Source: JACMNW01 sp031402355
Lineage (GTDB): Bacteria; Pseudomonadota; Alphaproteobacteria; Rhodobacterales; Rhodobacteraceae
Assembly (NCBI GenBank): GCA_031402355.1
Contig: JANNSG010000058.1
Span: 1 to 7,219, forward strand
Direction: 5' to 3'
Length of the DNA stretch: 7,219 bases
Below, in pieces: positions 1-5,855 of the stretch; position 1 is the stretch's first letter; the number at the start of each line of letters is the position of its first letter. The notes beneath the pieces are model-generated. The model ran no database searches and was not told where the DNA came from. It worked only from the letters and a program-made list of their open reading frames with translations. The translations under genes and the position numbers were made by a program.

Positions 1-220
1 GAAATATGAATGCGTCTATCTGCACGCCTGGGAAACCGGCTCACAAGCAAAGGCTGGCGTCGGACGCTGGATCACCTTTTGCAACCACCAGCGGCCCCAC
101 GCCGCCCATGGCGGTCAACCGCCCGCCGTGGTCTACTTCAACCGCATTGAAACCGATCAGCAGGTGCAGGCAGTAGCTTAAATCAAACCGAAATCTGTCC
201 AAGAGTTGAGGAGTAGCTCA
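1..220 (+). mobile_element. 3' end of an IS3-family insertion sequence (partial)
   Basis: The left edge of the window lies inside an insertion sequence. It contains the transposase C-terminus, a stop at 179-181, and then about 39 bases ending in CTGTCC...GAGGAGTAGCTCA. That tail looks like the right terminal repeat of IS3-group elements, which end in CA-3'. I place the element boundary at base 220. The other end lies outside the window, so the inverted repeat and the target duplication (3-4 bp in this family) cannot be checked. The first flanking bases, 221-234, form a small perfect palindrome. Confidence 0.75.
2..181 (+). CDS. IS3-family transposase (OrfB, DDE integrase core), C-terminal part
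   Basis: An open frame enters from the left edge and ends at TAA 179-181, giving 59 residues. It starts KYECVYLHAWE. The K-x-E there matches the 'LKxE' context of the third catalytic residue (Glu) of the IS3 DDE integrase domain. It continues with YLHAWET, GRWITFCNHQRPHAAHGG and PPAVVYFN, the usual 'yI.fYN..RpH..l.g.tP...y' ending of OrfB proteins. The protein would cut and join the element's DNA ends. OrfA and the first two catalytic Asp residues lie outside the window, so activity of this copy cannot be judged. The subgroup differs from that of the element at the right end. Confidence 0.85.
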   Translation, partial: KYECVYLHAWETGSQAKAGVGRWITFCNHQRPHAAHGGQPPAVVYFNRIETDQQVQAVA

Positions 221-284
221 CTCTACGCATAGAGACTTCCAGCGGCAAAGGTCGCAACACCCACCGGCAGCAATCCTGAAGCGT

Positions 285-316
285 TCAAGCCGGTCAGGTC
301 GCGCGTTTTGGCTTGA
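285..316. repeat. 7-bp perfect inverted repeat TCAAGCC/GGCTTGA
   Basis: TCAAGCC (285-291) and GGCTTGA (310-316) are perfect inverted arms separated by 18 bases. The right arm is not followed by a T-run, so it does not look like an intrinsic terminator of plus-strand transcription. It could be a regulator site or chance. Confidence 0.3.
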
Positions 317-379
317 TCCAGATCGTTCGCGACACATCGACCTTTGGCATGACGGCCCCAATAAGCGAGCAAAACATAC

Positions 380-415
380 TTGTAGGAACAAATTCAATAG
401 GTCAATATTGTATTG
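380..415 (+). promoter_or_regulatory. Candidate promoter/operator of the operon
   Basis: This AT-rich block lies just before the first gene. It holds TTGT-4-ACAA (380-391), the perfect palindrome CAATATTG (403-410), and outer arms CAATA (395-399) and TATTG (411-415), so the CAATA half-site occurs four times within 21 bases. A weak sigma70-like pair is TTGTAG (380-385) with CAATAT (403-408) at 17-bp spacing; the match to consensus is poor. Dimeric GntR-family repressors bind short palindromes over promoters, and this operon encodes such a repressor, so autoregulation here is a reasonable inference. The exact box is not established. Confidence 0.35.
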
Positions 416-436
416 GCAAGAAGCGAGGATACGAAA

Positions 437-1609
437 ATGGTTGCCGTCGCTGGTTCTGCCCTGACCCCGTTTGGGCGGCGCAAGGATCATTCTTCGTTTC
501 GGGACTGGGCAGCGGAGGCCTTCTTTGGGGCATTAACCATGGCCGACCTTGACCAAAGCGACATTGATACGCTGATCGTTGCGTCCGAAAGCGACTTCTT
601 CTCGTTGCAGCTGAACCCCGCATCTATCATCGCGGATGACCTTGGCCTGACCGGGACGATGGCGTTTCGGGTCGAAGGCGGCGGTGCGTCTGGTCAGTTG
701 GCCGTACACACGGCGGTTGCCCGCCTCAAGAGCGGATTGTCGCGCCATGTCGCTGTGATTGGCGTGGATGCAAGCGCCTCGACCTTGCCCGCGAACCAGG
801 TCAAGGATCTTTACTCGTTCTCTTTTGACGCCTGGACTGATGGGATGAACGGCGCCTCGGCCACTATGCTTTATGCGTTATCATTTCAGGATTTCATGGC
901 GCGAGCCGGGGTGGGCGTCGAAGATCTTGAGATCGTGACAATCAAGAACCGGCGGAATGCCTGCGACAACCCCGGAGCTCATCTGCCAAGGCGGCATGAC
1001 CCGACCGAGATCGCGGCCTCTCCGATGATTGCAGCGCCCTATCGTCGGTTGCATTGCTCGCCGCTCAGCGACGGGGCGGCGGCGGTGATCCTTTCGCGCG
1101 TTGATGCACTGCCGGGTTCGCGCAGGACTGCACCCCGCATCACGGGGATCGGTGCTGCCAGCGACCGGACTAATCTTGGCGCGCGCCCAAAGCCTGGCGA
1201 TTTCGCGGCCAAGCGGTTGGCAATGCATCGCGCCTGCGCGATGGCCGGAATTGGCCCGACCCAGATCGATGCGGCCGAGATTTATGACGCCTATGCCGGG
1301 TCGGAACTTCAATCCATTGCAGCCCTTGGTCTGTCCGAGGACTTGCGCGGCGAATTGCACGACGGCGCATTCGCAAAAAGTGGTCGCCTGCCGGTGAACT
1401 TGTCGGGCGGCCTGATGGGTCAAGGCGCGCCGGCTGGTGCGACAGGTGTCGGACAAATGGCAACCTGCGCAATGCTTCTGGAGGGGCGGTATCATCCGGG
1501 CCTGCAGCCGGCGCGGCCACTTGCCCACGCCCTTGCGGACACACATGGCGGCATCTGCACGACGTCGGCATTGACGATCTTGTCACAACCGGAGGCAGCA
1601 TGGACTTGA
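437..1609 (+). CDS. Thiolase-superfamily protein without catalytic Cys/His; probable Ltp2-like acyl-CoA aldolase subunit
   Basis: This is a 390-residue SCP2-type thiolase-fold protein. I chose ATG 437 because GAGGA lies 8 bases upstream; the frame also allows a TTG at 413 with no comparable site. Fold motifs are visible: VAVAGSALTPFGRR (N-terminus), HCSPLSDGAAAVILS (~206-220), VNLSGGLMGQG (~320-330), and a C-terminal GG-containing strand (~371-382). Three catalytic positions are changed. The C(A/S)SG nucleophile reads VEGGGASG, with Gly83 for Cys. GHP reads GAP, with Ala331 for His. NEAF/HDCF reads YDAY (283-286). A normal Claisen-type thiolase reaction is therefore unlikely. Known cysteine-less relatives paired with a DUF35 protein (Ltp2) split beta-hydroxyacyl-CoA by retro-aldol chemistry using tyrosines. 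The next gene encodes a DUF35 protein and overlaps by 10 bp, so a complex is likely. The substrate is unknown. The alternative is a non-catalytic or acyl-transfer subunit (PhlC-like), which is less likely without Cys. Confidence 0.8.
   Translation: MVAVAGSALTPFGRRKDHSSFRDWAAEAFFGALTMADLDQSDIDTLIVASESDFFSLQLNPASIIADDLGLTGTMAFRVEGGGASGQLAVHTAVARLKSGLSRHVAVIGVDASASTLPANQVKDLYSFSFDAWTDGMNGASATMLYALSFQDFMARAGVGVEDLEIVTIKNRRNACDNPGAHLPRRHDPTEIAASPMIAAPYRRLHCSPLSDGAAAVILSRVDALPGSRRTAPRITGIGAASDRTNLGARPKPGDFAAKRLAMHRACAMAGIGPTQIDAAEIYDAYAGSELQSIAALGLSEDLRGELHDGAFAKSGRLPVNLSGGLMGQGAPAGATGVGQMATCAMLLEGRYHPGLQPARPLAHALADTHGGICTTSALTILSQPEAAWT
1591..1602 (+). promoter_or_regulatory. Strong ribosome binding site inside the thiolase-like gene's end
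   Basis: GGAGG at 1591-1595 lies 4 bases before ATG 1600, inside the last codons of the preceding gene. It supports the start chosen for the DUF35 gene and suggests independent or coupled initiation that would keep the two subunits in similar amounts. Confidence 0.6.
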
Positions 1610-1977
1610 ACCTGCGGCTTGATTACGTGCTGGGCGAAGGGTGGCTTGCGCCATACATCACGGGTCTGCGCGACGGGTGCGCAATCGCCGCGCGCTGCAC
1701 GGCCTGCGACGCGGTCAGCTTTCCGCCAGCCAGGGTTTGCGCCTGTGGTGGCAGGCAAAGCGCGTGGGTGACGCTTGACGGAACTGCGCAAGTGATTTTT
1801 CGGTCGACGGGGATGGATGGGGATTTTGCGCTGGTGCAGTTTGCCGGAGCATCAACCGGGTCGATTGCGCGGCTGCAAGGGATGGCAGCGCATGAAACTA
1901 TGGGACGCATCGCACCCGCACTGACGACAAGGCCGGGGCTTGTTGTGATCCGCGAAGGCGCGGATTTTGCGCCATGA
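1600..1977 (+). CDS. DUF35 zinc-ribbon/OB-fold protein, partner of the thiolase-like subunit
   Basis: This 125-residue protein matches the DUF35 family layout: an N-terminal helix (LGEGWLAPYITGLRDG, ~11-26), a rubredoxin-like zinc ribbon, and a small OB-fold (~52-118). The ribbon reads ARCTACDAVSFPPARVCACGG, with Cys33, Cys36, Cys47 and Cys49. All four ligands are present, but the second knuckle is C-x-C instead of the usual C-x-x-C. The FPP between the knuckles is typical. In this family the protein binds a thiolase-fold partner and helps hold the CoA substrate; it is needed for Ltp2-type aldolases, for archaeal thiolase/HMG-CoA synthase complexes and for PhlACB. It overlaps the previous gene by 10 bp and the next by 4 bp (ATGA at 1974-1977), which supports a stoichiometric complex with the former. 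Confidence 0.85.
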   Translation: MDLNLRLDYVLGEGWLAPYITGLRDGCAIAARCTACDAVSFPPARVCACGGRQSAWVTLDGTAQVIFRSTGMDGDFALVQFAGASTGSIARLQGMAAHETMGRIAPALTTRPGLVVIREGADFAP

Positions 1978-3626
1978 CGCCGTTTGACCTGATCACCGGC
2001 GCAGACCTGGCGCGCCTCAATCTGTGCCGCGAAGATGGCAAGTTGCGCATCGTCTGGCCGCAAGACGCCAACATTTATCATATGACCCTGGGCCGGTACT
2101 TAGGCCCCAAGGCGCGCAACCACCCTGCCCTGATCTTTGAAGCACCCGACGGCACTGTCACAACGCAGACCTTTGCCGAGGTGGACCGCGCCGCCACAGG
2201 ATTGGCCGCAACACTTCGGCACCAGGGGTTCGGGCGAGGCGACCATGTGGCGCAGCACACCGGGCAGCACCCAGTTACCGCCGTGGCCCATATGGCGATC
2301 TGCAAACTTGGCGCTGTGGCCGTGACGTTGTCGCAACTTTATGGTCCCGAAACTCTTGCGCATGCTTTGAACGATTGCGGCGCGCACGTCATTTTGACGG
2401 ACAGGGTTGCGTGGGACGCGCTTCAAGGGCAGTCTATTCCTGGTCTGACACATGTCTACGCCCGCGCGCCCAAGCCCGATGAGCATGATCTGGGCGCGGC
2501 CTTTGCCGCTGATCCAGCAGGCTTTGAGCCTGATTTCGGCGGTGCGGACGATCCAGCATTGTTGATGTATACCTCTGGCTCCACCGGCAAGCCCAAGGGT
2601 ATCTTGCACGGCCACCGGATCCTTGCGGCCTATACGCCATCAACCAATCTGTTCTTCAACCTGTCGATGACGGATGCCGACGCGGTGTACTGGTCGCCCT
2701 CGGACTGGGCCTGGGTCGGCGGCCTGTTGGACATGCTGTTTCCCGCATGGGTGGCAGGGCGACCGGTCGCGACGTCGCTGGATCGGTTTTCGGCCAACTG
2801 GGCGTATGGCTTCATGGCGCGGCACAAGGTAACGCATACATTCCTTGCCCCCACGGCGATCAAGCGTCTGGCACAGGAACCCTACCCGCGTCTTCGCCAC
2901 CCGCTGGCGTTGCGGGTGGTCTGCACCGGCAGAGAGGCCCTGGCGGCAGAGACGCTGGAATGGGCCGAAAGCCGGCTCGGCGTCGTGTGCAACGAGTTTT
3001 ACGGCATGACCGAGGTCAACCACGTGATCGGCAATTGCGCAGCACTTTATCCGCGCAAGCCAGGATCGATAGGGCGCGCCTATCCGGGACACGACGTTTT
3101 GCTGGTCGATGCCGAAGGGCGGCCGGTGGCGGATGGCGAGGCGGGGGAAATTGTCACGAACGCCAATTCGCCGACAAGGTATCTGGGCTATCTGAACAAC
3201 GCCGGGAAGGATGCCGAAATGCGGCTTGACTCCTATCTGCGCACCCATGATCTGGCGGTACGCGATGCGGACGGATATTTCTGGCACAAGGGGCGATCAG
3301 ACGATCTGATCAAATCCAGCGGCTTTCGCATCGGACCGACCGAGATCGAAGACTGCCTGCTGTCCCATCCCGCTGTGGCCGAATGCGCCATCGTGGGAAA
3401 ACCGGAAGCTGATCAGGGTCAGATCGTCAAAGCCTGTGTGAAATTGCGGGCGACGTTCGACGCCTCCGAAACACTTGCGACGGCACTTGTCGATCACGTC
3501 CGCACGCGGCTGGCGCCCTACAAAGCCCCGCGCGAGGTCGCGTTTGTGGACGGGTTTGAGATGACATCTTCGGGCAAGATCAACCGCCGCGCCTTGCGAG
3601 ACGCTGAAAAAGTCGTGGCGCCATGA
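1974..3626 (+). CDS. AMP-forming acyl-CoA synthetase (ANL superfamily)
   Basis: This 550-residue cytosolic enzyme would activate a carboxylic acid with ATP and CoA through an acyl-adenylate. The core motifs are intact: the phosphate-binding loop YTSGSTGKPKG (199-209), NEFYGMTEVN (340-349, A5), the hinge and A7/A8 region THDLAVRDADGYFWHKGRSD followed by KSSGFRIGPTEIE (424-458), and TSSGKINRR near the end with the catalytic Lys at ~535. SPSDWAWVGGLLDML (241-255) resembles the acetyl-/medium-chain acyl-CoA synthetase branch. Specificity cannot be read from the sequence. The start overlaps the DUF35 stop (ATGA) and the end overlaps the ALDH start in the same way, so translation is probably coupled. 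By position it is the likely first enzyme of the pathway, making the CoA ester used by the thiolase-like/DUF35 pair. Confidence 0.9.
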   Translation: MTPFDLITGADLARLNLCREDGKLRIVWPQDANIYHMTLGRYLGPKARNHPALIFEAPDGTVTTQTFAEVDRAATGLAATLRHQGFGRGDHVAQHTGQHPVTAVAHMAICKLGAVAVTLSQLYGPETLAHALNDCGAHVILTDRVAWDALQGQSIPGLTHVYARAPKPDEHDLGAAFAADPAGFEPDFGGADDPALLMYTSGSTGKPKGILHGHRILAAYTPSTNLFFNLSMTDADAVYWSPSDWAWVGGLLDMLFPAWVAGRPVATSLDRFSANWAYGFMARHKVTHTFLAPTAIKRLAQEPYPRLRHPLALRVVCTGREALAAETLEWAESRLGVVCNEFYGMTEVNHVIGNCAALYPRKPGSIGRAYPGHDVLLVDAEGRPVADGEAGEIVTNANSPTRYLGYLNNAGKDAEMRLDSYLRTHDLAVRDADGYFWHKGRSDDLIKSSGFRIGPTEIEDCLLSHPAVAECAIVGKPEADQGQIVKACVKLRATFDASETLATALVDHVRTRLAPYKAPREVAFVDGFEMTSSGKINRRALRDAEKVVAP

Positions 3627-5086
3627 TCCCGCTCTTGCCAGCAGTCGCGACCTTCCTTGCGCACCCGCAGCCCGCGCGCATTGGCGGGCGGCGGGTGCAG
3701 ACCAACGGACCGCTGATCGTCCTGAACCCGTCAGACGAGACCGTGCTTGCAACGGTCGCGGCCTGTGGTGCAGCCGAGGTCGATCTGGCAGTTGCAGCGG
3801 CGCAAACCGCTTTTGATGGTGGTTGGCGCGACATGCTACCGGATCGGCGGTCGCGCATTCTATGGCGGCTCGCCGATATGATCGAGGACAGGGCGGACGT
3901 GTTCGGTCAACTGGACGCATTGGACAATGGCAAACCCTTTGCCAAGGCGCGCGATGTCGATGCTTTCTGGTCGGCACGGCACCTGCGCTATTTCGCCGGA
4001 TGGCCGGACAAGATCGAAGGCGCAGTGATCCCGGTCAACATACCCGACCGGCTGAACTACACGCGCGTGGAGCCTTTGGGTGTCTGTGGGCTGATCTGCC
4101 CGTGGAATTACCCGTTGTTGATGGCGATGTGGAAGCTTGCCCCGGCTTTGGCTGCGGGAAATACCGTGGTGCTCAAACCATCCGAGCAAACACCGCTATC
4201 GGTACTTTATCTTGCGGACTTGGCACTGGAGGCAGGCTTGCCGGCGGGCGTGCTGAACGTCATACCGGGCCTTGGCCGCGACGCCGGGGCCGAGCTGGCA
4301 GCCCATCCGGGTGTCGCAAAGATCGGCTTTACCGGATCGACCGAGACCGGTCGCAAGATCGTGGTCGCCTCGGCCGGCAATCTGAAACGCGTGTCGCTGG
4401 AGCTGGGCGGCAAGGCCGCAAACATCATCTTTGCCGATGCCGATCTTGCCGTGGCCATTCCGGGGGCGTTCTGGGCGGGTTTTGGCAATAACGGCCAGAG
4501 CTGCACAGCAGGCGCGCGGCTGTATGTTCATGCTTCGGTGCATGACCGCGTTGTCGATGGGCTGGCGGCAATGGCCGCGGCATTGTCGGTCGGGCCGGGC
4601 ATGGATGATCCCGGGCATGACATTGGCCCGGTGATCAGTCGCGCCCAAATGGACAAGGTCGCCGGCTTTATCGAGGGTGGCCGCCGCAACGGCGCAACTG
4701 TCGTGACCGGAGGGGAACGCATGGACCGGGCTGGCTGGTTTGTGCCGCCGACAATCCTGACCGAGGTGCGCGACGATATGCGCGTCGCTCAGGAAGAGGC
4801 GTTCGGACCCCTTCTGTCGGTGTTGCAGTTTACGGATGAAGCGGACGTGCTTGCGCGCGCAAACGCCTCAACCTTCGGATTGGCTGCGGGGCTTTGGTCA
4901 AAAGACGTGACCCGGGTCCGGCGCATGGCCGAACGGCTGGAGGCCGGCACTGTCTGGGTCACTTGCTGGGGCGATACCGATGCCGCATCCCCCTTTGGCG
5001 GCATCAAGCAATCCGGCTATGGCCGCGAGATGGGGCGCGACGCCGTAGCGCTAGACTCCCAGACCAAGAGCGTCTGGGTTACATGA
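3623..5086 (+). CDS. NAD(P)+-dependent aldehyde dehydrogenase
   Basis: This is a 487-residue ALDH-superfamily enzyme of normal length with an intact active site: Asn162 in PWNYP, Lys185 in VLKPSE (cofactor binding), FTGST (236-240), general base Glu260 in LELGGK, nucleophile Cys294 in GQSCTAGARL, and EEAFGP (~391-396). The C-terminus carries PFGGIKQSGYGREMG, typical of betaine-/phenylacetaldehyde-type ALDHs. It oxidises an aldehyde to a carboxylate. It has no CoA-acylating signature that I can recognise, and its substrate cannot be assigned. It starts in a 4-bp ATGA overlap with the acyl-CoA synthetase and stops 10 bp before the regulator gene. In this context it most plausibly removes the aldehyde released by a retro-aldol cleavage, which is an inference. 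Confidence 0.92.
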   Translation: MIPLLPAVATFLAHPQPARIGGRRVQTNGPLIVLNPSDETVLATVAACGAAEVDLAVAAAQTAFDGGWRDMLPDRRSRILWRLADMIEDRADVFGQLDALDNGKPFAKARDVDAFWSARHLRYFAGWPDKIEGAVIPVNIPDRLNYTRVEPLGVCGLICPWNYPLLMAMWKLAPALAAGNTVVLKPSEQTPLSVLYLADLALEAGLPAGVLNVIPGLGRDAGAELAAHPGVAKIGFTGSTETGRKIVVASAGNLKRVSLELGGKAANIIFADADLAVAIPGAFWAGFGNNGQSCTAGARLYVHASVHDRVVDGLAAMAAALSVGPGMDDPGHDIGPVISRAQMDKVAGFIEGGRRNGATVVTGGERMDRAGWFVPPTILTEVRDDMRVAQEEAFGPLLSVLQFTDEADVLARANASTFGLAAGLWSKDVTRVRRMAERLEAGTVWVTCWGDTDAASPFGGIKQSGYGREMGRDAVALDSQTKSVWVT

Positions 5087-5096
5087 GGAACAACGG

Positions 5097-5846
5097 ATGA
5101 GCCAGATGACAGACCTGCCAAAATACGAAATGGCCTACCGGACCATTCTGGATCGCATCAAGGCCGGCCGCTACACCGTCGGCAGCCGCATGCCGACCGA
5201 GGGCGAACTTGCAACCCATTTTGGCATCAGTCGCGTCACCATCCGGCGCGCGCTGGATATGCTGGTGCAGGACGGCTTTGTAGAAAGCAAACAAGGCAGC
5301 GGCTACCGGCTGATAACGCTATCGCCCGCCTCGGACACCTGTCTTACGTCTTTTACCGACGCGATGCTGCGGGCGGGGCACGAGCCGACCACGCGGCTGA
5401 TATCGATTGACACCTTTGCACCGGGTGTCAGTGAAATCGCGCATCTGCCGGAAAACATGAGGGTCACCCCGATAACGCGCGTGATGCGCCTGCGGTCGGT
5501 CGATGGGGTGCCGCGCATGCTGGTGATGACCTATGCACCTGCGGACCTGCTGTCGGGTGCAAAGCCAGCGGACTTCCCGGAAACCGGCCCCAAGCAATCC
5601 ATCCTGCGCATCCTGTCGGATCGTTTCAAACTGGAATGGTCAGCCGCTTGCGAAGATATCAGCCCGGTGATTGCAGATGCCAGTATCGCCGCGACCTTTG
5701 GCGTTGCCGAGGGCAGTCCACTTTTGCGGCAGGCCTGTTCGGCCTTTGGTGATGATGGCGCGACCGTGTTCCACGAGGACGTGTATCGCACTGGAGCCGT
5801 CAGTTTCAACCTGACCCGGCAGGCGCGTACGCCTCGCCATATCTGA
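5097..5846 (+). CDS. GntR-family transcriptional regulator, HutC/UTRA subfamily
   Basis: This 249-residue protein has an N-terminal winged helix (~10-73): PKYEMAYRTILDRIKAG, then the helix-turn-helix ELATHFGISRVTIRRALDML (37-56), and the wing with VESKQGSGYRLI (62-73). The C-terminal ~90-240 is a UTRA-type ligand domain, with TSFTDAMLRAGHEP, ITRVMRLRSVDGVPRML and, near the end, VFHEDVYRTG. UTRA regulators are usually repressors released by a small molecule, often the pathway substrate or a sugar, amino-acid or phosphate derivative. GAGGAA (5085-5090) lies 6 bases before ATG 5097, overlapping the ALDH stop; a second ATG at 5106 is less well placed. Being inside the operon it probably regulates it, with the palindromes at 380-415 as candidate binding site. 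Confidence 0.9.
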   Translation: MSQMTDLPKYEMAYRTILDRIKAGRYTVGSRMPTEGELATHFGISRVTIRRALDMLVQDGFVESKQGSGYRLITLSPASDTCLTSFTDAMLRAGHEPTTRLISIDTFAPGVSEIAHLPENMRVTPITRVMRLRSVDGVPRMLVMTYAPADLLSGAKPADFPETGPKQSILRILSDRFKLEWSAACEDISPVIADASIAATFGVAEGSPLLRQACSAFGDDGATVFHEDVYRTGAVSFNLTRQARTPRHI

Positions 5847-5855
5847 AGACGGACC

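Larger units (their letters stand above)
221..436. other. Intergenic leader between IS end and operon
   Basis: This 216-base stretch has no convincing gene. It holds three inverted repeats: CTCTA/TAGAG at 221-234, TCAAGCC/GGCTTGA at 285-316, and GTCGCG/CGCGAC at 298-333 interleaved with the previous one. The last ~65 bases are distinctly AT-rich compared with the surroundings and are the probable promoter/operator of the operon. Because the IS ends at 220, the native sequence upstream may have been displaced. Confidence 0.6.

Noticed and set aside
285..333. Intrinsic terminator in the leader
   Set aside because: The stem has an 18-base loop and no T-run follows it in the plus direction.
223..350. 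Minus-strand frame reading RDLTGLNASGLLPVGVATFAAGSLYA, then stop
   Set aside because: It looks protein-like over ~40 residues but has no recognisable family or start, and its stop lies just outside the IS end. It is too weak to call.
413..436. TTG start 8 codons upstream for the thiolase-like gene
   Set aside because: No suitable ribosome binding site lies before it, while GAGGA is well placed before ATG 437 and the protein from ATG begins with the typical VAVAGSALTPFGR.
881..1546. Long minus-strand open frame opposite the thiolase-like gene
   Set aside because: Its translation is rich in Arg, Cys and His with no recognisable motif, which is the usual shadow of a GC-rich gene on the other strand. 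The same applies to minus frames at 2640-3287, 3297-3977 and 4196-4648.
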